Shown here piece after piece: positions 16,451 through 24,302 of a stretch of DNA of 64,000 nt. Location of the stretch: contig JAWKYG010000001.1 in assembly GCA_041396585.1 (NCBI GenBank), positions 186,001-250,000 on the forward strand, read 5' to 3'. The DNA comes from JAUIAI01 sp041396585 (GTDB taxonomy: Bacteria > Pseudomonadota > Gammaproteobacteria > Burkholderiales > Burkholderiaceae_E). The notes below the pieces were generated by a model. It did no database searches, was not told the origin of the DNA, and was given only the letters and a program-made list of their open reading frames with translations. How positions within the stretch are numbered: position 1 is the first letter of the stretch; every line of letters starts with the position of its first letter. Both the position numbers and the translations under genes were made by a program.

Positions 16451-18316
16451 TCAGCTCGCGCTGGCGGGCTGCTGCCCGCCGGCACCGGGCACCATGCGTT
16501 GACTGAGCAGGGTCAGCACCACCAGGATCACCCCGATCACGTCCGAGCTCAGGCCGGGCTTGATCAACACCAGGGCGGCAACGATCAACAGGATGCGCTC
16601 CCACCAGCGCGCCTTGCCCAGGAAGAAGCTCTCGTGCAGGCCGGCCGCCAGGCAGGTGACGCCGACCGTGGCGGTCACCGCGGCCAGGACAACCTCGCTG
16701 GTCTCGCCCAGCATCAGCAGCGATGGCGAGAACACGAACATGAAAGGAATGATGTAGCCGGTGAGCCCGAGCTTGACCGCGGCCCAGCTGGTGCCCATCA
16801 GCGTGGCATTGGAGATCCCGTTGGCTGCATAGACCGCCATCGCCACCGGCGGGGTGATCGCCGACAGCACCGCGAAATAGAGCACGAACAGGTGGGCCGC
16901 CTCCACCTGCACGCCGAGCTTGACCAGGGCCGGCACGAGCAGTGCAACCTGCACGATGTATGCCGGCGTGGTGGGCAGCCCCATGCCCAGCAATATCCCG
17001 GCCACCATGGTCAGGAACAGGGCCAGCACCAGCGAGTTCTGCGACAGCGCCAGCACCACGCCCGTGAATGACAGACCCAGGCCGGTGAGGGTGATCGTGC
17101 CGATCACGATCCCGGCGCAGGCACAGGCCAGCGCGACGACGAGGGTGTTGCGGGCACCCGATTCCAGCGCCTCGATGATCGCGGTCGGCGTGAAGGTGCC
17201 GCGGGTGCTCTTGCGCAGCCAGGTGGTGGGGATGACGGAGGCGATGCCGCAGAGCGCGGCAAATGCCGCGCTCTTGCCGGACAGAAGCACGGCGACGATG
17301 ATCACCAGGGGCAGGAACAGATGGCCGCGCTCGAGCAGAACGGTCTTCATGCGTGGCAGATCGGCGCGCGGCAGGCCTTTGAGACCGATGCGGCGGGCTT
17401 CGAAGTGCACGGCCATGAATACGGCCACGTAGTAGAGCACTGCCGGCAGCAGCGCAAAGCCGGCCACGGTGAGATAGGAGGTGCCGAGGAACTCGGCCAT
17501 CACGAAGGCAGCCGCGCCCATGATCGGCGGCATCAGCTGCCCGCCGGTGGAGGCCACCGCCTCGACCGCGCCGGCGAATGCCGGCCGGTAGCCGGTGCGT
17601 TTCATCAGCGGGATCGTGAACGCGCCAGTGGTCATGACATTGGCCACCGCGCTGCCCGACACCGTGCCGAACAGGCTGCTGGTGATCACCGCCACCTTGG
17701 CGGGCCCGCCCGAGGTGTGGCCGGCAATGGCCAGCGCGAAATCCATGAACAACTGGCCGGCACCGCTGCGCTCGACGAACGCGCCGAACAAGATGAACAA
17801 CATCACGTAGGTGGCCGACACGTACAGCGGAATGCCGAAGATGCCCTCGGTGGTGAGGTAGGTCTGGTCGAGCATCACGGCCAGGCTCTGATTGCCGGCC
17901 GTGAGCCCGTAGGTGAGAAAGGCGATCGCGGTGATCGGCAGTGCCCAGCCGGTGGCGCGGCGCGTGGCCTCGAGCAGCAGCACGACCAGCGTGCAGCCGA
18001 AAATATAGTCGGCGGTGGTCGGGTCATCGACGTAATACATCCGGTTCTGGATGTAGTCGAGGTTCAGCGCCGGATAGAGCGCGGCCAGCGCCGCGACCAC
18101 CACCAGGATCAGGTCGAAGATGGTGAAACGCTTGGCCTTGCCCGTGAGCCCGGGCATCGACAGAAACGCCAGCACCAGTGCAAACGCCAGGTGCGATCCC
18201 CGCATCACGTAAGCATCCGGCGGGCCGGCGAACGCGATATACAGGTGAAACGCCGACATCATCACCGCGACCAGCGTGATGAGACGGGTTACGAGGGTCT
18301 GCGGCAGGGTCAGCAT
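16451..18316 (-). CDS. TRAP transporter fused permease (4TM-12TM), second copy
   Basis: 621-residue inner-membrane permease, paralogous to the one at 2.5-4.6 kb and sharing its landmarks: LFGTVSGSAVANVMTTGAF, ASTGGQLMPPIMGAAAFVMA and LLGMGLPTTPAYIVQVAL. It lacks any Asn-Ala-Pro tail, ending instead in a short Gly/Ala/Ser-rich tail. The gene lies 142 bp downstream of its binding-protein gene, with an intrinsic terminator hairpin in between. Its 3' end is only 4 bp from the convergent acyl-CoA dehydrogenase gene. The context suggests that the transporter feeds a carboxylic acid to the phosphotransferase/dehydrogenase pathway, which is inference from proximity. Confidence 0.9.
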   Translation of the reverse strand: MLTLPQTLVTRLITLVAVMMSAFHLYIAFAGPPDAYVMRGSHLAFALVLAFLSMPGLTGKAKRFTIFDLILVVVAALAALYPALNLDYIQNRMYYVDDPTTADYIFGCTLVVLLLEATRRATGWALPITAIAFLTYGLTAGNQSLAVMLDQTYLTTEGIFGIPLYVSATYVMLFILFGAFVERSGAGQLFMDFALAIAGHTSGGPAKVAVITSSLFGTVSGSAVANVMTTGAFTIPLMKRTGYRPAFAGAVEAVASTGGQLMPPIMGAAAFVMAEFLGTSYLTVAGFALLPAVLYYVAVFMAVHFEARRIGLKGLPRADLPRMKTVLLERGHLFLPLVIIVAVLLSGKSAAFAALCGIASVIPTTWLRKSTRGTFTPTAIIEALESGARNTLVVALACACAGIVIGTITLTGLGLSFTGVVLALSQNSLVLALFLTMVAGILLGMGLPTTPAYIVQVALLVPALVKLGVQVEAAHLFVLYFAVLSAITPPVAMAVYAANGISNATLMGTSWAAVKLGLTGYIIPFMFVFSPSLLMLGETSEVVLAAVTATVGVTCLAAGLHESFFLGKARWWERILLIVAALVLIKPGLSSDVIGVILVVLTLLSQRMVPGAGGQQPASAS

Positions 18317-18348
18317 CGTCGTGCTCCGTCGCCCGGTTCACAAAAGGC

Positions 18349-18383
18349 AAAAAACGACCGACCCGGAAATCCGGGGCGGTCGT
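18349..18383 (-). terminator. intrinsic terminator/attenuator between TAXI binding protein and permease
   Basis: Read on the minus strand, a 13-bp stem (one mismatch) with a 4-nt loop spans 18383-18354 and is followed at once by six T (18354-18349). It stands between the binding-protein stop (18459) and the permease start (18316). It likely lets part of the transcripts end after the binding protein, giving an excess of that subunit. Confidence 0.8.
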
Positions 18384-18458
18384 GTCGGCCCGACACTGGC
18401 TGCGGCGCACGGGCCATGATGCGGTGCGCGGCCTTGGGGGCGCGCACCCTGGATGGCA

Positions 18459-19397
18459 TCAGAGAATGCCAGCCTCTTTATAGAACGCCGCGGCGCCCTT
18501 GTGCAATGGCACGCCGATGTCTTCGGCCATCATCTTCGGGGTGGTCTTGCCCATGGCCTTGGCGATCGCGGCCAGGTCGCCCTGATTGTCGATCATCCCT
18601 TTGAGCACAGCCTTGACCACGGCGGGGTCGAGGTCGCAGCGGGCGATCACATGGGTCGCATAGCCGATGGTCTGCACATCCTTGTCCTGCTTCGGATAGC
18701 TGCCGGCCGGGATCGTAAGCTTGGTGTAGCCGGGGTTGAGCTTGCGCATCTCCTGGAATTTGGCGTCATCGATGCCGATGATGCGAATATCGCGTGCCGA
18801 CGCCAGATCCATGATCGCCGACGCGGGCACCGTGGTTCCGAGCGTGAACAACTGGGCGTTGTTGTCCTTCATCAGCGACACCGCATCGGTGTATGACACA
18901 TAGCTGACGCGGCTGGCGTCGCCGTACTTCATGCCATAGACACCGAGCGCCTGCTGGCTGATGAACTCGGCGGTATTGCCCTTGGGCTGCACCGCGATCG
19001 GCTTGCCCTTGATATCACCCAGCGAGTTGATGCCCGAATCGGCGTTGGTCACGATCTGGAAGAACTGCGGATACAGGGTGGCCACGTTACAGACATTGCC
19101 GGCCGGCTCGGTGAACGGGGCGCGGCCCGCAACGCCGTCGACCGTGGAGATCGAGTTGGCGAAGCCCATGTCGGCCTTGCCCGCCTGAATGGCCTTGACA
19201 TTGGCAATGCCGGCACCCGGCAGCACCTGCACCTTGAGGCCGGCTTTGTCGGCGATATTGGCGATCGCGCCACCCAGCGGATACCAGGAGCCGCCCTGGG
19301 GGCCGGTCATCAGCTTGACCTGTTGGGCCTGGGCGCCGGTTGCGAGCATCGTCAGAAAGGCCGCGGCAATCGCGGTTCGGGTCATGTTGGTCAGCAT
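18459..19397 (-). CDS. TAXI-type TRAP transporter substrate-binding protein, second copy
   Basis: 312-residue periplasmic binding protein. Signal peptide with hydrophobic AIAAAFLTMLATG and cleavage after AQA; the mature protein starts with VKLMTGPQGGSWYPLGGAIANI, the TAXI pattern. ATG 19397 has GGAG about 10 nt upstream; ATG 19385 (MTRTAIAAA) is a possible alternative, and the longer open frame upstream does not resemble the family. It is the first gene of the unit with the fused permease. The first TAXI system at 1.6 kb couples the two genes by overlap, whereas this one separates them by a terminator. Confidence 0.9.
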   Translation of the reverse strand: MLTNMTRTAIAAAFLTMLATGAQAQQVKLMTGPQGGSWYPLGGAIANIADKAGLKVQVLPGAGIANVKAIQAGKADMGFANSISTVDGVAGRAPFTEPAGNVCNVATLYPQFFQIVTNADSGINSLGDIKGKPIAVQPKGNTAEFISQQALGVYGMKYGDASRVSYVSYTDAVSLMKDNNAQLFTLGTTVPASAIMDLASARDIRIIGIDDAKFQEMRKLNPGYTKLTIPAGSYPKQDKDVQTIGYATHVIARCDLDPAVVKAVLKGMIDNQGDLAAIAKAMGKTTPKMMAEDIGVPLHKGAAAFYKEAGIL

Positions 19398-19577
19398 GGC
19401 TGCAGGATCTCCGTAAGAGTGAAGCAGGAACAGGAGGCCCGGCGCTGATTCCCACGCCGGCCGGCGGCAAGAGTAGCAGGTTGGCACAAGCTTGGGGCGG
19501 ACGATCCCTGTCCGCACCATGGCTTCATCGCGCGGCGCGGCGGGCCCAGGCCCGCCGGCGGCTTGCCGGATCGCGTC

Positions 19578-19889
19578 TCAGGCGGCGACGCGGGCGGGCA
19601 GGGCAGCCCAATGCCGGCGCAGCAGATAGAGCAGCGGCCCGAATGATCCGGCGGCCAGTGTGATCACGATGAACGGCCACACCGTGATCCCGTGGCGGCG
19701 GGCATCGGTGACCATCCAGGTCATCACCAGTGTGCAGACAATCAGCAGGTCTGCCAGCAGTTGCAGCGCGCCCGGGCCGGCGAGGCCGGCCTGCCAGATG
19801 CCAAAGTAACCGACCTCGGCCATCGCATAGAGGCTGAGTGCGCCGAAGGCGGCCAGGGTCAGGGTCAACAGGGCGACAACGGGTTTCAT
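19578..19889 (-). CDS. DUF2834 small membrane protein
   Basis: 103-residue hydrophobic protein with three predicted membrane segments. It carries the DUF2834 pattern of a Leu-Ala-Asp-Leu-Leu helix followed by MVTDARRHG and a final FGPLLYLLRR helix. ATG 19889 is preferred because the next upstream in-frame start adds a polar segment not typical of the family. It is transcribed divergently from the XRE/MmyB regulator with 137 bp between their starts, so it is a candidate target of that regulator. Function unknown. Confidence 0.75.
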   Translation of the reverse strand: MKPVVALLTLTLAAFGALSLYAMAEVGYFGIWQAGLAGPGALQLLADLLIVCTLVMTWMVTDARRHGITVWPFIVITLAAGSFGPLLYLLRRHWAALPARVAA

Positions 19890-20026
19890 GATCTTGTCCT
19901 CGACAATGTGATGGAGTACCCAGTCTCGTGTCACGCGGTCATCGCCGCAATGACCTCACAGGTAATTGCCGGGCCGCTACCCGGCAGGCAGAGTGACCGA
20001 TCGGCCGCTTTCGAACAGGAGCCAAA

Positions 20027-20860
20027 GTGATCGCTTGCGGAATGTCAGTCGCGGATTTCGGCACCCGGCTGCGGGCCTGGCGCCGGGTGCGCCGGGTCAG
20101 CCAGCTGGATCTCTCGCTCACCTGTGCCGTGTCGCAGCGTCATATCAGCTTCCTGGAGTCCGGGCGCTCGCAGCCCAGCCGGCGAATGGTGCTGGCGCTG
20201 GCCGAGGCGCTCGACGTGCCGCTTCGCGAGCGCAACGGCTTGCTCGGAGCGGCCGGCTTCGCGGCCGAGTTTCGAGAGAGCTCGCTCGATGGCCCGGTCA
20301 TGGCGCCAGCGCGCGAGGCCCTGGCGCGCATGCTGCGCTACCACGAACCGTTTCCGGCGGTGGTCGTCGATCGGGATTTCAATTTGAAGATGAGCAACCG
20401 CGCATTCGACCGGCTGCTCGCTCTGCTCGGCGACCCCGATGCCATCTGGCAGGCCAGCTGTGGCGCGGGGCCGCGCAATCTGTTGCAGCTGACCCTTGCC
20501 GCGGGCGGCGCGCGAGCCGCGATCCGCAATTTCGACACCGTGGCACCGATGCTCTTGAACCGCGCCTGGCACGAGGCGCTGGCGCGAGGCGCAGAGATCG
20601 GCCCCGTGCTGCGCGAGCTGCGGGCCGCGCCGGATCTGGCCGAGCACTGGCGGGTCTCCGATGGCATTCACCCGGGGGTACCTGTGGTGCCGGTGACGCT
20701 GGCCCATGGCGACGCGAGCCTGAGTCTGTTCTCCATGATCAGCACCTTCGGCACACCCTACGATGTCACCGCGGACGAACTGCGCGTGGAATCGTTCTTT
20801 CCGGCGGATCCCGCGACCGAGGCCGCGCTGCGCGCGCTGGGCACCGACGGCGAATCGTGA
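20027..20860 (+). CDS. XRE-family regulator with MmyB-like sensor domain
   Basis: 277-residue DNA-binding protein: helix-turn-helix at about residues 10-70 (VSQLDLSLTCAVSQRHISFLESGRSQPS) followed by an MmyB-type PAS-like ligand domain that begins PFPAVVVDRDFNLKMSNRAF. This family in actinobacteria and proteobacteria usually represses an adjacent oxidoreductase gene and may bind a fatty-acid-like ligand. GTG 20027 is chosen because AGGAG (20017-20021) lies 5 nt upstream; ATG 20042 would be 20 nt away. It is the only obvious transcription regulator in the window. Likely targets are itself and the divergent DUF2834 gene, by position. Confidence 0.88.
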   Translation: MIACGMSVADFGTRLRAWRRVRRVSQLDLSLTCAVSQRHISFLESGRSQPSRRMVLALAEALDVPLRERNGLLGAAGFAAEFRESSLDGPVMAPAREALARMLRYHEPFPAVVVDRDFNLKMSNRAFDRLLALLGDPDAIWQASCGAGPRNLLQLTLAAGGARAAIRNFDTVAPMLLNRAWHEALARGAEIGPVLRELRAAPDLAEHWRVSDGIHPGVPVVPVTLAHGDASLSLFSMISTFGTPYDVTADELRVESFFPADPATEAALRALGTDGES

Positions 20861-20983
20861 ACCCGGCCGGCCGGGCGTAAGATCGGACGACGGGCGCCGG
20901 TGCTGTCACGACCGGCCGCGATGCCCGTGGTGGTCGCGCCCACGCGTTGCCAGACCAACCGACTAGACACCAGAGACAGGCGC

Positions 20984-21433
20984 ATGAGTGATTCGAAAAC
21001 CTATCAGGGCAGCTGCTTTTGTGGCGCGGTGCAGCTCACGGTCAGCGGCGCACCGGCGGCCATGGGTTACTGCCATTGCGAGGATTGCCGGCGCTGGTCG
21101 GCCGGGCCGGTCAATGCCTTCTCGCTCTGGACGCCCGACGCAGTCAAGGTCACCCAGGGGGCGGACAACATCGCCAGCTTCAACAAGACCCCGCACAGCT
21201 ATCGCAAGTGGTGCAAGACCTGCGGCGGGCATCTGTTCACCGAGCATCCGGGCATGGGGCTGACCGATGTCTATGCCGCCCTGATCCCGGACATGCCGTT
21301 CGAGCCGGCACTGCATGTGCACTATCAGGAGACCGTGCTGCACATTCGCGATGGCCTGCCCAAGCTCAAGGACGTGCCGGCCGAAATGGGCGGATCGGGC
21401 GAGTCGATGGCGAGTGAGTCGATGGCCGAGTAA
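20984..21433 (+). CDS. GFA family zinc protein (glutathione-dependent formaldehyde-activating/CENP-V fold)
   Basis: 149-residue protein with the GFA cysteine pattern: GSCFCGAVQLTV, YCHCEDCRRWS and WCKTCGGHLFTEHPG, expected to bind one or two zinc ions in the Mss4-like fold. The true glutathione-dependent formaldehyde-activating activity is established only for a few members, so the substrate is open. ATG 20984 starts immediately before the conserved strand. It lies between the regulator and an M20 peptidase on the same strand, with gaps of 123 and 102 bp. Confidence 0.85.
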   Translation: MSDSKTYQGSCFCGAVQLTVSGAPAAMGYCHCEDCRRWSAGPVNAFSLWTPDAVKVTQGADNIASFNKTPHSYRKWCKTCGGHLFTEHPGMGLTDVYAALIPDMPFEPALHVHYQETVLHIRDGLPKLKDVPAEMGGSGESMASESMAE

Positions 21434-21535
21434 AGCGATGGGGCATGGCCGCCCGCGAGCCGGGCGCGCATAGTCTGCGGGCCCGCCCGGTCTCTTTGTC
21501 GTCCTTGTGCAGCCCAACCTCCAGGAGCGCCTCAG

Positions 21536-22933
21536 ATGACCCGCCAGGCAGCGATCGCGCACGTCGAACACTATTTCGACGAGGGCGGCTTCCGTGACGA
21601 TCTCGCCCGCCGGGTGGCAATCCGTACCGAGAGCCCGATTCCCGAGCGCGGGCCCGAGCTCTATCGCTACCTGCAACAGGAAATGACACCGTGGCTCGAA
21701 CGGCGCGGTTTCGTTTGCCGCGTGTTCGACAATCCGAAGCCCGGTTCCGGACCGTTCCTGGTTGCCCGCCGCGACGAGGATCCGGCCCTGCCCTCGGTGA
21801 TGTCGTATGGGCATGGCGACGTGGTTCGTGGCTACGATGATCAGTGGCGTGAGGGGCTCGATCCCTGGACGATCACGGTGCAAGGCGATCGCTGGTATGG
21901 GCGAGGCACGGCCGACAACAAGGGGCAGCACACGATCAATCTGGCCGCGATGGATGCGGTCCTGGCCACCCGGGGCCGGCTCGGTTTCAATATCGTTCTG
22001 CTGATCGAAACCGGCGAGGAGACCGGTTCTCCCGGGCTGGACGAATTCTGTGCCGCCCACAAGGAATTGTTTCGCGCGGATGTCTTCGTGGCCTCCGACG
22101 GGCCCCGTCTGCGGCCCGAGGCGCCAACCGTGTTCATGGGCTCGCGCGGAGTGTTCAACTTCACGATGCAATTGGTGCTTCGCGAGGGCGGGCATCATTC
22201 CGGCAACTGGGGTGGCCTGCTGGCCAATCCCGGGATCATCATGGCGCATGCGCTGGCCACGATGACCGATGCCAGGGGCCGCATCCTGGTCCAGGGCTGG
22301 CATGCGCCGCCGATGTCGGCCACGGTCAAAGCGGCGCTGGCCCGCATTCAGGTGGGTGGTGGCGAGGGCTCGCCCGAGATCGACGCGGTTTGGGGCGAAC
22401 CGGACATGACTCCCGAGGAACGGGTGTTTGCCTCGAATACCTTCGAGGTGCGGGCATTCACCTGCGGCAACCCCGGCAACCCGGTCAATGCGATTCCGCC
22501 GCGCGCGACCGTCTGGGGGCATATGCGCTACGTGGCCGGCACGGATCCGCAAACCCTGTTACCCGCCTTGCGCCGACACCTGGATGCGCACGGTTTCGAG
22601 GCGATTCAGGTCAGCGCTGATCGCGAGATGATGCTGGCCACGCGGCTGGACCCGGCGCATCCCTGGGCGCAATGGGCGATCGGCTCGCTCACCGAATCGG
22701 CCGGCGGGCGCGAGGTGGCGGTGCTGCCCAATCTGGGCGGCAGTCTGCCGAACAGCGTGTTCGCCGATACCCTGGGCCTGCCGACGATCTGGGTGCCGCA
22801 TTCTTATTCGGGCTGCTCTCAGCATGCGCCCAATGAACATGTGCTGGCGCCGCTCTGCCGCGATGCCTTGCGGCTGATGACCGGCCTCTGGTGGGATCTT
22901 GGCGATGGTGGCACACCGGCGATCCAAAGATAG
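21536..22933 (+). CDS. M20 family metallopeptidase/amidohydrolase
   Basis: 465-residue co-catalytic zinc hydrolase of the M20/M28 fold that cleaves an amide bond, e.g. in a dipeptide or an N-acyl amino acid. Visible metal-site elements: MSYGHGDVV (first His and catalytic Asp), WYGRGTADNKGQ (bridging Asp), and IETGEETGSPG (general base Glu with the neighbouring ligand Glu); a later APNEHV provides the last His. The dimerisation domain sits at about residues 200-350. AGGAG stands upstream of ATG 21536. Its end is 8 bp from the convergent enolase-superfamily gene. Substrate unknown. Confidence 0.88.
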   Translation: MTRQAAIAHVEHYFDEGGFRDDLARRVAIRTESPIPERGPELYRYLQQEMTPWLERRGFVCRVFDNPKPGSGPFLVARRDEDPALPSVMSYGHGDVVRGYDDQWREGLDPWTITVQGDRWYGRGTADNKGQHTINLAAMDAVLATRGRLGFNIVLLIETGEETGSPGLDEFCAAHKELFRADVFVASDGPRLRPEAPTVFMGSRGVFNFTMQLVLREGGHHSGNWGGLLANPGIIMAHALATMTDARGRILVQGWHAPPMSATVKAALARIQVGGGEGSPEIDAVWGEPDMTPEERVFASNTFEVRAFTCGNPGNPVNAIPPRATVWGHMRYVAGTDPQTLLPALRRHLDAHGFEAIQVSADREMMLATRLDPAHPWAQWAIGSLTESAGGREVAVLPNLGGSLPNSVFADTLGLPTIWVPHSYSGCSQHAPNEHVLAPLCRDALRLMTGLWWDLGDGGTPAIQR

Positions 22934-22941
22934 CCGGCCGT

Positions 22942-24135
22942 TCAACGGCTGCGCAGCAGCCCGCCCGTGCCGCGAGGCGGGTGCGCCAGGATCGCCTCCA
23001 GCACCGGTTCCGTGCCCCAGCCCGGGGTATCGGGCACGCTCAGATGGCCATCGACGATCTCGGGCACCACGGTCACGAGATCGCTGTCCCAGGCCAGCCG
23101 GTCGACATCGATTTCCATGATGCGCAGGTTTGGTACCGCGGCGCAGAAGTGCAGGTTCTGCATCGAGCACAGATGGCCGTAGAAATTGTGCGGTGCCACG
23201 TTCATTTCGTGGGCCTCGGCCACGGCGGCGATCTTCATCGACTGCCAGACTCCGTTCCAGACCGCATCGATGATCGCGACATCCATCGCGCGCTCATTGA
23301 AGTAGGGCATGAAATCGCGCAGGCCGAGCAGGGTCTCGCAGGAGCTGACCGGTGTGCGGCTGCGGTCGCGAATCAGCCGCAGACCCTTGGCGTCATAGCT
23401 GTCGATCTCCACCCAGAACAGGTTCAGATCGGCCAGCTCGCGCACGATCTGCATGAACCCCTCTGTGCGCGCATTGAAGTTCAGATCGAGCAGGATGTCC
23501 ACGTCAGGGCCGGCGCCCTCACGAAAGGCCTGCAGATGCTCGCGCATCCCGCGCAGCAGCTTGCGCTCGATGTTCAGTTCCGGATGAAATGGCTGCCCGA
23601 AGCCCGCGCTCCAGACGCGTGCCTCGCCGCCGTCGAACATGGCCAGATTGGTCTTCAGCGCCGTGAAGCCTCGCTCGCGAACCTCTGCGCCCAATGCGCG
23701 CACATCATCCAGCGAGGCGACGGCCGGCGGATAGAACTGCGGATGCCTGATCCGCCAGGTGTCGCAGTGCGACCAATAGACGCGCACCTTGTCACGCACC
23801 TTGCCGCCCAGCAATTCATAGCAGGGCACACCGAGCGACTTCGCCTTGGCGTCCAGCAGGGCGTTCTCGATCGCGCCGAGCGCGAGCGCGGCGATACCGC
23901 CGGCGGCCGGACGGGTCGCGCTGTAGAGATCGGCATAGGCGCGTTCATGATCGTAGGCCGACTTGCCGATCAGGCGTGGCGCCAGTTGCGCGATCACCGT
24001 ACCCACCCCCGGGGCCCCGAAGCCTTCGTTGAACTCCGCCCAGCCGACGATCCCGTTCTCGCAGGTGATGCGCAGATAGTCGTAGTTGCGCCAGCCGGCG
24101 TCGGCCTTGAATGTGTCGATGGCGGCGATCTTCAT
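22942..24135 (-). CDS. enolase superfamily enzyme (mandelate racemase/muconate lactonizing subgroup)
   Basis: 397 residues with capping domain and TIM barrel. Barrel residues identified: Lys-x-Asn at ALKTNLAMF (end of strand 2, instead of the usual Lys-x-Lys), metal ligands Asp in ILLDLNFNAR, Glu in LFWVEIDS and Glu in VSSCETLLG, and a His base in VAPHNFYGHL. It abstracts a proton alpha to a carboxylate; racemase, dehydratase or cycloisomerase activity cannot be told apart. The gene lies 167 bp downstream of the molybdenum hydroxylase large subunit on the same strand, and may be the last gene of that unit. Confidence 0.87.
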   Translation of the reverse strand: MKIAAIDTFKADAGWRNYDYLRITCENGIVGWAEFNEGFGAPGVGTVIAQLAPRLIGKSAYDHERAYADLYSATRPAAGGIAALALGAIENALLDAKAKSLGVPCYELLGGKVRDKVRVYWSHCDTWRIRHPQFYPPAVASLDDVRALGAEVRERGFTALKTNLAMFDGGEARVWSAGFGQPFHPELNIERKLLRGMREHLQAFREGAGPDVDILLDLNFNARTEGFMQIVRELADLNLFWVEIDSYDAKGLRLIRDRSRTPVSSCETLLGLRDFMPYFNERAMDVAIIDAVWNGVWQSMKIAAVAEAHEMNVAPHNFYGHLCSMQNLHFCAAVPNLRIMEIDVDRLAWDSDLVTVVPEIVDGHLSVPDTPGWGTEPVLEAILAHPPRGTGGLLRSR

Positions 24136-24302
24136 GAGCGGGCTCCGGGTGGTTGGCGGGCCGGCGGCTGGTGCGCCGCCGATGTTGGCTGATGGTAGCG
24201 GTGCGCCTTGTGGTGCGGCAATGCGCGGGATGCTTGCGCCTGGCAGTTCGTGTCGAGCCTGAAGCCACGCGATTCGGCCCGGCTTGCTTCTGGCTGACCG
24301 GA

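Noticed and set aside
16451..19397. Mobile element carrying the second TRAP system
   Set aside because: The two TAXI-TRAP systems are clearly diverged paralogues with no flanking repeats, integrase or transposase.
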